Shown piece after piece: positions 47,998-60,295 of a stretch of DNA of 64,000 nt. Numbering within the stretch: the stretch's first letter is position 1; each line of letters starts with the position of its first letter. Under the pieces are notes generated by a model that was not told the DNA's origin, ran no database searches, and saw nothing but the letters and a program-made list of their open reading frames with translations. Source of the stretch: Lentzea jiangxiensis (GTDB lineage: Bacteria > Actinomycetota > Actinomycetes > Mycobacteriales > Pseudonocardiaceae); assembly GCF_900104175.1 (NCBI RefSeq), contig NZ_FNIX01000001.1:819975-883974 (forward strand), written 5' to 3'. A program made the position numbers and the translations under genes.

Positions 47998-49440
47998 TCA
48001 AACCGAGTACTTCTTCACGCAGAACGAGAGGCCGCGGAAGAAGCCGTCGCCGAACGCCTCCACGCGGGCGAAACCGGAGGGGACGGCCTTGCCGTTCACG
48101 TCGGACGCGATGAGGCTGTCGTCGGCCAGCAGTTCCGCCACGGCCTCGTCCAGGTCGCCGGGGGACAGGCGCAGGCCCGCCGCGGCGTCGGGACGGTTGG
48201 TGAGGCCCGCCCACGCGCCGGTCAGGCACGCGGTGCGCTGGCCCGCGGCGTCGTCGTCGAGCTTGAAGCCCGTGGCGTGCTGGATCGACAACGAGAAGCG
48301 CGAGGCGATCACGGCGAACGCGGCGAAGTCGCCGACGCCGCCCTTCGAGCCCTTCTTCGGCGGCGTGCCGATCTTCACCAGCTGCGGCAGGTCGAGCTGG
48401 AGCTGGTTCACGGCGGGGCAGTAGGAGGCGGGGGAGGTGGTCTGCGCGTCGGCGCAGGGCTTGATCCCGGCCCTGTCGAAGGCAGGGAAGACCGCGCCGC
48501 TCGACTTGTAGGCGTCGCGCAGGGACTCCTCCAGCGCACGGAGGTACTTCTCGTCGTCGATCTTGGCGTTGCCGCGGCCCTGCCCCCGGTCGGAGTCCGA
48601 GAGGTCGAAGGGGCGTTCGGTGATGCGCTTGGAGATCTCGGCCTCGTTGATCTCCGCGCAGCGGGCGGCGCCGCGGACGAAGCCGAACTGGAACGCCGAG
48701 ACGCGGTCGAACGCGCTGCCGTGGGCGCCCTGCTTCTCGAACGACGTGCCGGCGCTGTCGCGGATGAAGAACATCGTCTGCAGGACCTGGTTCAGGCCCT
48801 CGCCCGTGGAGAGCTCGAAGTGCTTGGACCTGTTCTCGGCGATCCAGCGCATGAAGACGCCGGTGTAGCAGTCGGCCTGCTGCTCCTTGACGATCGACGG
48901 CGTGTTCGGCCCGATGCCGGAGGCGGGGCCGAGCTTGTACTGCACGGCGTGGCCCATCTCGTGGGCGAGGACCGTCACGACCGCCATGGGGCCGAAGGAG
49001 TCGTTGAGCATCGGCAGCAGCTCGCCGCGGTCCCAGGTGATGCTGTCGTCGAGGGCGCAGTAGAACGCGTTCGCGATGCCGGTGGTGTTGAGCTTGCAGA
49101 CCTCGACGCCCTTTCCGTTGGCGTCGTAGGAGTTGAAGCGCTTGACGGGCTCGAAGGCCTTGCCGCCGAACGAGCGGGGGAACTCGTCCTTCCAGAACTC
49201 CTGCACGTCGGCGAGGGTGTTGATGGCCAGGCGGTCCATCTCGCCGCCGTCGCCGTTCTGCACGCTGAGGTCCGCGTCGGGGACGCCCTTCTTCGGGCCG
49301 GACGGGCCGTTGGAGATCTCCAGCCCCGCGACCTTCGTGGGGTCGGGGCGCTCGCCCTTCGGTTCGCCCTCGACCACGGAAGCGCACGCGGTCAAGGCTG
49401 CGGTCGCGGCCAGCGCGACGGCGATTCGTCCGAATCCCAT
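47998..49440 (-). CDS. lipid-anchored neutral zinc metallopeptidase, copy 1
   Basis: The protein has 480 residues. MGFGRIAVALAATAALTACAS gives the lipobox LTAC. The zinc site is VLAHEMGHAVQYKLG. A pair of conserved regions around it (YCALDDSITWDRGELLPML, and KEQQADCYTGVFMRW with the likely third ligand) matches the putative neutral zinc metallopeptidase family (PF04228 type). HGSAFDRVSAFQFGFVRGAARC is also shared with copy 2. The target is unknown. The start is set by the signal peptide. It lies 31 bp downstream of the ArsR-GNAT gene start, in the same direction but upstream of it in transcription order. Confidence 0.85.
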   Translation of the reverse strand: MGFGRIAVALAATAALTACASVVEGEPKGERPDPTKVAGLEISNGPSGPKKGVPDADLSVQNGDGGEMDRLAINTLADVQEFWKDEFPRSFGGKAFEPVKRFNSYDANGKGVEVCKLNTTGIANAFYCALDDSITWDRGELLPMLNDSFGPMAVVTVLAHEMGHAVQYKLGPASGIGPNTPSIVKEQQADCYTGVFMRWIAENRSKHFELSTGEGLNQVLQTMFFIRDSAGTSFEKQGAHGSAFDRVSAFQFGFVRGAARCAEINEAEISKRITERPFDLSDSDRGQGRGNAKIDDEKYLRALEESLRDAYKSSGAVFPAFDRAGIKPCADAQTTSPASYCPAVNQLQLDLPQLVKIGTPPKKGSKGGVGDFAAFAVIASRFSLSIQHATGFKLDDDAAGQRTACLTGAWAGLTNRPDAAAGLRLSPGDLDEAVAELLADDSLIASDVNGKAVPSGFARVEAFGDGFFRGLSFCVKKYSV

Positions 49441-49830
49441 GAGGTCAGACCCTACTAAGCGCGGTTCGGCCACGTGCAGCAAGTGCCGGAGGCCGAGCGT
49501 GGGACTTCCTCGCTCGCTGCGGTGGTTCCCAGACTGCGCGGACTCGTCCCCGTCGTCGGGTGGAAGGCGCGAGTGGACCGCCGAGATCTCGCGGGGCGTC
49601 CGGCTCGTGACGAAGGCACGGCGCACCCGCCGCTGAACGTGCCCTTCGTGACGTTCACCGAGGTCACGGTGCGCAACACGGACCTGGTCTGCGGCACGCG
49701 GAAGATCTCAGGAGCGCGGATCCCGGTCGTGGCGGACCAGGCCCCCGCGCTCCGGCGCTGAGGCCCGCACCCGGTCACCGAGCCGGCACGGGCTTCCGCT
49801 CGCCCGTGATCATGCTGTAGGTACACGTGC
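49441..49830. other. 390-bp region between the metallopeptidase and P450 genes
   Basis: Two stretches look coding by third-position bias but lie in different frames. One is in frame with 49499 and stops at 49634-49636. The other is a 40-codon frame from GTG 49639 to 49761. They may be small genes or the decayed end of a former gene. No strong promoter or terminator is seen. Confidence 0.35.
49639..49761 (+). CDS. possible 40-residue small protein or gene remnant
   Basis: From GTG 49639 the frame reads MPFVTFTEVTVRNTDLVCG and ends VVADQAPALRR. Nearly every codon after the start ends in G or C (about 36 of 38 counted). There is no Shine-Dalgarno run. A separate frame that stops at 49634-49636 runs into it and may be coupled. 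The neighbouring region may be the remains of a longer gene, and I cannot choose between the two readings. Confidence 0.28.
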   Translation: MPFVTFTEVTVRNTDLVCGTRKISGARIPVVADQAPALRR

Positions 49831-51030
49831 ATGGGCGAGAGTCTCTCCGACCGCATCCGCGGCTTCGACCACCACGACCAGGCCGTCGTCCCGACGATCC
49901 ACGCCCTGCTCGCCGAGCTGCGCCAGGGCTGCCCGGTCGCGCGCAGCGAGGCCTACGGCGGGTTCTACGTGGTGGCGAAGCAGGACGACATCGTCACCGT
50001 CGCCAAGGACGGCGAGACCTTCAGCGCCGCGGTGCAGGGACTCGGCGCGGTCGCGATGGTGCCCGACGCCGAGACCACCCGCGCACCGCTCTTCGAGTCC
50101 GACCCGCCGGTCCACACGGGCTGGCGCACCGTCCTGCAGGACTTCTTCACGCCACCGGCGGTGCGCAAGCACGAGGCGTTCATCCGGCAGGTGACCGGCC
50201 AGGTCGTCGGCGAGGTGGCGCCACGCGGGCGGTGCGAGGTCGTCGGTGAGCTCGCCGCCCGCATCCCGTCCCTGGTGATCGCCGAGGTCATGGGCGTGCC
50301 GCGGGAACGGCAGCACGAGCTCGCCGCCCTGGCGAGAGACCTCGTCGCGCCGAGGTCGGTGCAGGACGCCCACCGCGCCGGAGCCGGCCTGGTCGAGTTC
50401 CTCCGCGCCGAGATCGCCGAGCGCCGCGGCCGCGAGGACACCGGCGGCGACGTGCTGACCGCCGTCGTGCACGCCGAGGTGGACGGCCGGACCGCCACGG
50501 ACGCCGAACTGCTCAAGTACGCGTTCCTGATGGTCAGCGCGGGTTTCCTCACCACCGTCGACACCATCTCCAGCCTCCTGCTGCAGCTGGCGCAGGACCC
50601 GCGGACGCGGCGCAGGGTCGCCGCCGACCGCACGCTCGTGCCGAAGCTCATCGAGGAGGTCGTGCGCCACGAGTCCGCGGTCGCCGCCACGGGGCGCACC
50701 GTGCTCGCCGAGACCACGCTCGGCGGCGTCGACCTGACGCCCGGCGACCGCCTGCTGCTGGCCTGGGGCTCCGGCACCCGCGACGAGCAGTACGTCGACG
50801 ACCCGGCCGAGTTCCGGCTCGACCGGCGCCGGCGCGGCCGCGACCTCGGCTGGGGAGCGGGCGTGCACCGCTGCCTCGGCATGCACCTGGCCCGGCTGGA
50901 GCTCGGCATCGTGTTCGACGAGGTGCTGACCGCGATGCCCGAGTTCGAGGTCGAGCCCGGCACCGAGCCCGAACGCACCTACGGCGTGCTGCGCGGGGTG
51001 CGCCACCTGCACCTGACCTGGCCCGTCTGA
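49831..51030 (+). CDS. cytochrome P450
   Basis: The protein has 399 residues, with no membrane anchor (soluble bacterial type). The haem cysteine is Cys348 in LGWGAGVHRCLGMHLARLE. The ExxR motif is in LIEEVVRHES. The I-helix reads MVSAGFLTTVDT (234-245): the acid of the usual AG(x)(D/E)T proton-delivery pair is Leu240, with Thr241 and Thr242 kept. P450s without that acid often use substrate-assisted chemistry or work as peroxygenases or nitrene-type enzymes; that is inference. No ferredoxin or ferredoxin reductase gene is next to it. It lies between two paralogous metallopeptidase genes. Confidence 0.9.
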   Translation: MGESLSDRIRGFDHHDQAVVPTIHALLAELRQGCPVARSEAYGGFYVVAKQDDIVTVAKDGETFSAAVQGLGAVAMVPDAETTRAPLFESDPPVHTGWRTVLQDFFTPPAVRKHEAFIRQVTGQVVGEVAPRGRCEVVGELAARIPSLVIAEVMGVPRERQHELAALARDLVAPRSVQDAHRAGAGLVEFLRAEIAERRGREDTGGDVLTAVVHAEVDGRTATDAELLKYAFLMVSAGFLTTVDTISSLLLQLAQDPRTRRRVAADRTLVPKLIEEVVRHESAVAATGRTVLAETTLGGVDLTPGDRLLLAWGSGTRDEQYVDDPAEFRLDRRRRGRDLGWGAGVHRCLGMHLARLELGIVFDEVLTAMPEFEVEPGTEPERTYGVLRGVRHLHLTWPV

Positions 51031-51034
51031 GCCG

Positions 51035-51059
51035 GTGCGGCCCCGCTCAGAGGCCGCAC
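51035..51059. terminator. hairpin at the convergent P450/metallopeptidase ends
   Basis: GTGCGGCC and GGCCGCAC form a perfect 8-bp stem around a 9-nt loop, starting 4 nt after the P450 stop and overlapping the last codons of the metallopeptidase gene. Confidence 0.55.
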
Positions 51060-52417
51060 TTCTTCGGGCCCTCGAACACGCCCTCGCGGAACCGCGCCAC
51101 GCGGGCGAACCCCGGGTCCACCGGGTTCTCGCCCTTCGAGTCGCGTGCCGCGTAGTCGAACTGCAGCAGCACCGTCACGGCCTCGTCGAAGTCACCCGGT
51201 GAGAGCCCGAACCCGCCTTCGCGGGCGAACACCGCGCCGGTGTACGCGCCGGCCAGGCACAGGGCGGCCGCGGAGGCCTCCTCGCCCTCGGTCGGCTTGC
51301 CCACCACGGCCAGCTCGGCCATCGCGTACCTGGTCGCGATCAGCGTGCCGGTCGCGTAGTCGCCGAGCTCCTTGTGCAGGTCCGGCAGGTCTTCCTTCGT
51401 GTCGATCTTGATCGTCTTGTCCGACGGGCAGTACGCGACGGGTCCCTGGTCGCCGGAACACGTCGGCTCCGTCTGGGACGCCTCGGCGCGCGGCGAGGGC
51501 CACTGCTTGCCGGCGGCCGTCGCGAGGCCCTTGAAGTAACCGTCCAGGTCGGGCGTCACGGATTCGAGCATCTCCGAGAACGGCAGGTTGCCGCCGTTCG
51601 CGCGGTCCTTGACCGTCGTGAACGCCCGCTGGGTGAAGGTGCGGTTCTGCACCGTCATCGCCGCGCAGAACTTGGTGCCCTGCTCGAAGCCGTCCTGGAA
51701 CGCCGCCACGCGGTCGAACGCGCTGCCGTGCGCCTGCTCGTCCTCCGGCGAGGTGCCGACCGGGTCGCGGAACGTGATCAGCGCGCCCAAGGCCTTGTCC
51801 AGCGAGTCGGCGTTGATGTCGAGGCGCTGCGACCTGCCGTCCGTCACGTTGCGCACGAACGCGCCCGCGAAGCAGTCGGCCTGCGCCTCGGTGAGGATCG
51901 TCGGGAACCTCTCCGGCTCCCGGCGTTCGGCCTCGGGCGTGATGCCCATGCGGTTCTGCACCGCGTGGCCGACCTCGTGGGCCAGCACCACGACCACGGC
52001 GGCCTCGCCGAAGCGGTCCTGCAGCACCGGCAGCAGCGACGCGCGGTCCCAGGCGATCGCGTCGGCGGCGGGGCAGTAGAAGGCGTTGCCCTCCACGTCC
52101 GCGGCCTTCTGCGTGCACGGCGGCGGCTTCGCGGTCGCGTCCGACGTGTCGACCGAGAAGTAGCCGCCGGTCAGCGGCTTCCACGGCTTGTTGAACGTCT
52201 TCGGGAACGAGTCCTTCCAGAACTCGTCGATGTCCGTGAGCGCGGTGGCGGCCAGCTTGTCGATCGGGCCGTTGTCCGACCCGCGCACCTGGATGGTCTC
52301 GGTGGAGGCTTCCTTCTTCACCACCTTGGCGGCACGCGGGCGCCCCGGGATCTCAGCGGTGCAACCCACCGCGAGCAGGGCGGTGGCGACGATCAGCGCG
52401 ATGCTCCGGTGCCGCAT
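51047..52417 (-). CDS. lipid-anchored neutral zinc metallopeptidase, copy 2
   Basis: The protein has 456 residues. The signal peptide MRHRSIALIVATALLAVGC has the lipobox AVGC. The zinc site is VLAHEVGHAVQNRMG, with TEAQADCFAGAFVRNV supplying the next conserved Cys/Asp region, as in copy 1. Shared segments (DEFWKDSFPKTF, IAWDRASLLPVLQDRFG, HGSAFDRVAAFQDGFEQG, GGFGLSPGDFDEAVTVLL) show it is a paralogue of the gene at 47998-49440. The overall identity looks moderate, so the duplication is old. The role of the pair is unknown. Confidence 0.85.
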   Translation of the reverse strand: MRHRSIALIVATALLAVGCTAEIPGRPRAAKVVKKEASTETIQVRGSDNGPIDKLAATALTDIDEFWKDSFPKTFNKPWKPLTGGYFSVDTSDATAKPPPCTQKAADVEGNAFYCPAADAIAWDRASLLPVLQDRFGEAAVVVVLAHEVGHAVQNRMGITPEAERREPERFPTILTEAQADCFAGAFVRNVTDGRSQRLDINADSLDKALGALITFRDPVGTSPEDEQAHGSAFDRVAAFQDGFEQGTKFCAAMTVQNRTFTQRAFTTVKDRANGGNLPFSEMLESVTPDLDGYFKGLATAAGKQWPSPRAEASQTEPTCSGDQGPVAYCPSDKTIKIDTKEDLPDLHKELGDYATGTLIATRYAMAELAVVGKPTEGEEASAAALCLAGAYTGAVFAREGGFGLSPGDFDEAVTVLLQFDYAARDSKGENPVDPGFARVARFREGVFEGPKKCGL

Positions 52418-52725
52418 GACCCCATTGTGCCTGCCGGGCGGCGCGAAGGGCGTCCTACTCGTCCAAGTCAGGCGCATACCTTGGGCAACGTGTGGCGGCC
52501 GGATCGGGTTCACCGAGCCTCGGTCGCCGCACGCGCGCGTGGGCATGATCACCTGACCCGGCACCGCGTCCTCGGGCGTCCGCCACCGGGCCGTGCTCGA
52601 ACCGCTGACCAGCCTGCGGCGACCTGCCGCCGTTCGACCTCGACGACGCGGTGGTGCGGCCCTGCGCCGGCACCACCGCGACCGTCCCCGGCGCGCTCCA
52701 CGGCAACGGAGCGCTGCCGGATTCC
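52418..52725. other. 308-bp region between metallopeptidase copy 2 and glgB, with a coding-like remnant
   Basis: On the plus strand, 52563-52620 in one frame and 52621-52710 in the next look coding by third-position bias (29 consecutive codons in the second part). They are separated by a frameshift and have stops upstream. The second part reads DLPPFDLDDAVVRPCAGT and later GALHGNGALPD. This could be the remains of a gene; I do not recognise it. Confidence 0.35.
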
Positions 52726-54900
52726 TCAGTCAGCCTCGCCCAGAACGCCGGGCACCTCGGGGACCAGCCACAGCACACCGGACGGCGGCAGCTGCAGCAC
52801 CGCCGAGTACGGCCGCCCGTGCCACGGCTTCGCCTCCGCCTCCACACCGCCGAAGTTGCCCACACCGGAACCGCCGTAGTGCGAGGCGTCGGTGTTGACG
52901 AGCTCCTTCCACCGCCCACCGGCCGGCAGGCCGACGCGGTAGTCGTGGTGCGGCATCCCGGCGAAGTTGGCCACGCACACGAGCTGCGAGTCGTCCTGAC
53001 CGATCCGCACGAACGACAGCACGTTGCCGCCCGAGTCGTTCGCGTCGATCCACTGGAAGCCCTCGGGCGTGATGTCGTGCGAGAACAACGCCGCCGCCGT
53101 CTTGTAGACCGAGTTCAGGTCGCGCATCAGGTTCTGGATGCCCCGGTGCAACGGCTCCTGCTCGACCAGGTGCCAGTCGAGCGACCGCGACTCCGACCAC
53201 TCCTGCCGCTGCCCGAACTCGCCGCCCATGAACAGCAGCTGCTTGCCGGGGTGCGCCCACATGAACGCGAGCAGCGACCGCACACCCGCGGCCTTGTTCC
53301 AGTCGTCGCCCGGCATCCGCGTCCACAGCGAGCCCTTGCCGTGCACCACCTCGTCGTGCGAGAGCGGCAGCACGAAGTTCTCGCTCCACGCGTAGACCAG
53401 CGAGAACGTCATCTCGTTGTGGTGGAACGACCGGTGGACCGGCGACCGCGACAGGTAGTGCAGCGTGTCGTGCATCCAGCCCATGTTCCACTTGAAGCCG
53501 AACCCGAGGCCGCCCAGGTGCGTCGGCCGCGTGACACCCGGCCACGCCGTCGACTCCTCGGCGATCATCACGATGCCGGGGTGCCGCTTGTAGACCGTCG
53601 CGTTCAGCTCCTGCAGGAACCGCACCGCGTCGAGGTTCTCCCGGCCACCGAACTCGTTGGGCAGCCACTGCCCCTCGGGCCGCGAGTAGTCGAGGTAGAG
53701 CATCGACGCGACGGCGTCCACGCGCAGACCGTCGAGGTGGAACTCCTCGATCCAGAACAGCGCGTTGGCGACGAGGAAGTTGCGCACCTCGTTGCGCCCG
53801 AAGTCGAAGACGTACGTGCCCCAGTCGAGCTGCTCACCGCGACGCGGGTCGGCGTGCTCGTACAGGGGGGTGCCGTCGAACTTCGCGAGCGCCCACGCGT
53901 CCTTGGGGAAGTGCGCCGGCACCCAGTCGACCAGCACGCCGATGCCGCGCTGGTGCAGCATGTCGACGAAGTACCGGAAGTCGTCCGGCGACCCGAACCG
54001 CGACGTCGGGGCGTAGTACGACGTGACCTGGTAGCCCCACGAACCGCCGAACGGGTGCTCGGCCACGGGCAGCATCTCGACGTGGGTGAAGCCCATGTCC
54101 TCGCAGTAGTCCGCGAGCTCTGTCGCCAGCTCGCGGTAGCTCAGCCCCGGCTTCCACGAGCCGAGGTGCACCTCGTAGATCGACATCGGCGCGTTGGCCC
54201 ACTGCGTGGCCGCGCGCTTGGCCTCCCACTCCGCGTCGCCCCACTCGTACTCGGAGCGCGTGACGACCGAGGCGGTCTGCGGTGGCTTCTCCGTGGCGAA
54301 CGCCATCGGGTCGGCCTTCTCGTGCCAGACGCCGTCTTGGCCGAGGATGCGGAACTTGTACCGCGAGCCCACCGGCACGTTGGGCAGGAAGACCTCCCAC
54401 ACGCCGCTGGAACCCATGGAGCGCAACGGGTTCGCGCGACCGTCCCAGCTGTCGAAGTCACCTGTCACGCGCACACCGCGCGCGTTCGGCGCCCACACCG
54501 CGAACGAGACACCGGTGACGTCACCGGCAGCCGTCTCGTAGGAGCGGACGTGGGCACCGAGCACGTCCCACAGCCGTTCGTGCCGGCCCTCGCCGATCAG
54601 GTGCAGGTCGAGCTCCCCGACCGTCGGCAGCCACCGGTACGGGTCGTCGACCTCGACCGTGTGGGCGCCGTAGGTCACCAGCAGCCGGTAGTCACCGGGT
54701 GCCTCGGGCAGCTCGCCCTCGAACAGCGCGTCGGCGATGCGTGGCAGCTCGACCTGCTTGTCACCCCACGACACGGCGACCGACGTGGCGCCGGGCCGCA
54801 GCGCACGCGCGATCACCTGGTCGCCGACGGTGTGCACCCCCAGCACCGAGTGCGGGTCGTGGTGTGCACCTGACAGGAGCCGGTCCAGGTCGGCCTTCAC
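52726..54900 (-). CDS. glgB: 1,4-alpha-glucan branching enzyme GlgB
   Basis: The protein has 724 residues, normal for actinobacterial GlgB. It moves a segment of an alpha-1,4 chain to a 6-position, making branches in alpha-glucan. An N-terminal CBM48 region ([25 protein letters not shown]) precedes the GH13 barrel. The catalytic nucleophile is in [18 protein letters not shown], the acid/base Glu in [17 protein letters not shown], and the third Asp in [17 protein letters not shown] 54900 lies 2 bp after the pep2 stop, with GGAGGAGAG upstream. It is the last gene of glgE-treS-pep2-glgB, the enzyme that branches the maltosyl chains made by GlgE. Confidence 0.96.
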   Translation of the reverse strand: MKADLDRLLSGAHHDPHSVLGVHTVGDQVIARALRPGATSVAVSWGDKQVELPRIADALFEGELPEAPGDYRLLVTYGAHTVEVDDPYRWLPTVGELDLHLIGEGRHERLWDVLGAHVRSYETAAGDVTGVSFAVWAPNARGVRVTGDFDSWDGRANPLRSMGSSGVWEVFLPNVPVGSRYKFRILGQDGVWHEKADPMAFATEKPPQTASVVTRSEYEWGDAEWEAKRAATQWANAPMSIYEVHLGSWKPGLSYRELATELADYCEDMGFTHVEMLPVAEHPFGGSWGYQVTSYYAPTSRFGSPDDFRYFVDMLHQRGIGVLVDWVPAHFPKDAWALAKFDGTPLYEHADPRRGEQLDWGTYVFDFGRNEVRNFLVANALFWIEEFHLDGLRVDAVASMLYLDYSRPEGQWLPNEFGGRENLDAVRFLQELNATVYKRHPGIVMIAEESTAWPGVTRPTHLGGLGFGFKWNMGWMHDTLHYLSRSPVHRSFHHNEMTFSLVYAWSENFVLPLSHDEVVHGKGSLWTRMPGDDWNKAAGVRSLLAFMWAHPGKQLLFMGGEFGQRQEWSESRSLDWHLVEQEPLHRGIQNLMRDLNSVYKTAAALFSHDITPEGFQWIDANDSGGNVLSFVRIGQDDSQLVCVANFAGMPHHDYRVGLPAGGRWKELVNTDASHYGGSGVGNFGGVEAEAKPWHGRPYSAVLQLPPSGVLWLVPEVPGVLGEAD

Positions 54901-54902
54901 GC

Positions 54903-56213
54903 TTACTCTCCTCCGCTGGTCATCCGGGCGATCGACGACAGCGGAACCGTCAACCACTCCGGCCTGTTGGCGTGCTCGTAGGCGACCTCGTAGACCGCCT
55001 TGTCCAGCTCGAACGCGCGCAGCAGGTGCGCGTGGTCCCGCGGGTCGCCCGCCACCTCGGCGTAGCCGTCGCAGAACGCCGCCCGGTTGCGCTTCGTCCA
55101 CTCCATCGCGCGGTAGGCGAGCTGGTCGTCGTCGGGCTGGCCGACGAGCAGCTGCCGGGCCGCGTAGTCGAACGACCTCAGCATCCCCGCCACGTCGCGC
55201 AACGGCGACCGCAGCGCGTTGCGCTCGGCGACGCCCGCCGCCGGCTCGCCCTCGAAGTCGATCAGCAGCCACCCGTGCACGGTCCGCAGCACCTGACCGA
55301 GGTGCAGGTCGCCGTGGATGTGCTGGATCGGGATGGCGCCGACGTGCTCGCGGGCCTGTTCGAACGCGGCCCGCAGCGGCTCCTCGTACCTGCCGAGCTC
55401 CGGCACGGACTCCAGCACGACGCCGAGACGCCGCTGCATGCCCGCGATGGCCTCGTCGATCGCGTCGTCGTCGGCGATCCTCGTGCCGAGCGCCTCGGCC
55501 AGGTCGGCGTGCACCTTCGCCACGGCGTGGCCCAGGCGCTGGGCCTCACCGGCGAAGTCGCCGCCGACCTCGAACGCGTGCAGGTCCGCCTCGGCCATCA
55601 GGTCGCGCACCGAGGTCTTGGCCATGTCCCAGCCCTCGACCGCGTCCGGCAGGAACTCCTGCAGCATCGCGAGCGTGACCTGCTCGCCGTCCAGCTCGGT
55701 CGAGATCGAGCCGAGCGGCAGCGCGATGTGCTCGCAGCCGACGGACCGCAGGGCGCGGTGCATCGTCAGGTCCCGGTTCTCCCCGCTCGCGAGCTTGCGG
55801 AAGATCTTCAGGATGTACTGCTGGCCGTAGATCAGCGACGTGTTGGACTGCTCCACGCCGATCGGTCGCCCGCGCAGGCCCGAGCGCAGCTCCGTGCCGG
55901 GCTCGTGCGCGAAGACGATGTCCTGCGTGCTCTCACCGGACGCCATCCGGTCGAGCAGGACACCGTTGTGCTCGGGGTCGAGCAGGACGTCCCATGCGCC
56001 GGTGCTCAGGCTGAGCGCACCCTGGTACCTCTCCGTGCGCCCCGGCTGCTCGACCTCGAGCACCACGTGCACGAGGTCGCCGTCCACCACCGTCGTCCTG
56101 AGTGGACGGACGGCTGTGATCGGCCTGTCCTTGCCGCCGAACCACCGTGCGGCCGGGAGCAGATCGGGCAGTGAGGCGACCAGCTTGTCGACCAGTTCGT
56201 GGGGATCGGTCAC
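54903..56213 (-). CDS. pep2: maltokinase Pep2 (Mak)
   Basis: The protein has 436 residues. It phosphorylates maltose with ATP to maltose 1-phosphate, the donor used by GlgE. The N-terminal cap ([20 protein letters not shown]) is typical. The kinase part has [24 protein letters not shown], the catalytic [13 protein letters not shown] and the metal-binding LLIDFEGEP. The gene sits 7 bp downstream of treS and 2 bp upstream of glgB. In many actinobacteria treS and mak are next to each other or fused, so the order supports the assignment. Confidence 0.94.
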   Translation of the reverse strand: MTDPHELVDKLVASLPDLLPAARWFGGKDRPITAVRPLRTTVVDGDLVHVVLEVEQPGRTERYQGALSLSTGAWDVLLDPEHNGVLLDRMASGESTQDIVFAHEPGTELRSGLRGRPIGVEQSNTSLIYGQQYILKIFRKLASGENRDLTMHRALRSVGCEHIALPLGSISTELDGEQVTLAMLQEFLPDAVEGWDMAKTSVRDLMAEADLHAFEVGGDFAGEAQRLGHAVAKVHADLAEALGTRIADDDAIDEAIAGMQRRLGVVLESVPELGRYEEPLRAAFEQAREHVGAIPIQHIHGDLHLGQVLRTVHGWLLIDFEGEPAAGVAERNALRSPLRDVAGMLRSFDYAARQLLVGQPDDDQLAYRAMEWTKRNRAAFCDGYAEVAGDPRDHAHLLRAFELDKAVYEVAYEHANRPEWLTVPLSSIARMTSGGE

Positions 56214-56220
56214 TCGCGAT

Positions 56221-58029
<1,809 letters not shown>

Positions 58030-58077
58030 GGGGTTCCCACCTCGTCGGGGGTTGTGCGGGTTGAGCGGGCTGAGGCC

Positions 58078-60054
<1,977 letters not shown>

Positions 60055-60283
60055 CCGGCAGCGCCCTTCCGCCGTGTCGCTCCGTGTCGCTGGGTAATCC
60101 TGCCTTGCTCCATCAAGCCGCTCACCAGCGGGTTGCCCCAAGTAGATCCGTACCCATGCGCGGCCGATCGCACACCTGAACGGCTGATCGTGTCCAGGGT
60201 CTCCCGTCCACGTCCTGTCCGCTTGCCGTCCCCTCCAGTGGACTCTTCCCGTACAACTCACCGTGTTAAGAGCGCGCTACGGG

Positions 60284-60289
60284 TACCGT
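60284..60289 (+). promoter_or_regulatory. -10 box TACCGT (leaderless transcript) for the kinase gene
   Basis: TACCGT lies 6 nt before GTG 60296. Confidence 0.5.
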
Positions 60290-60295
60290 GCGCGC

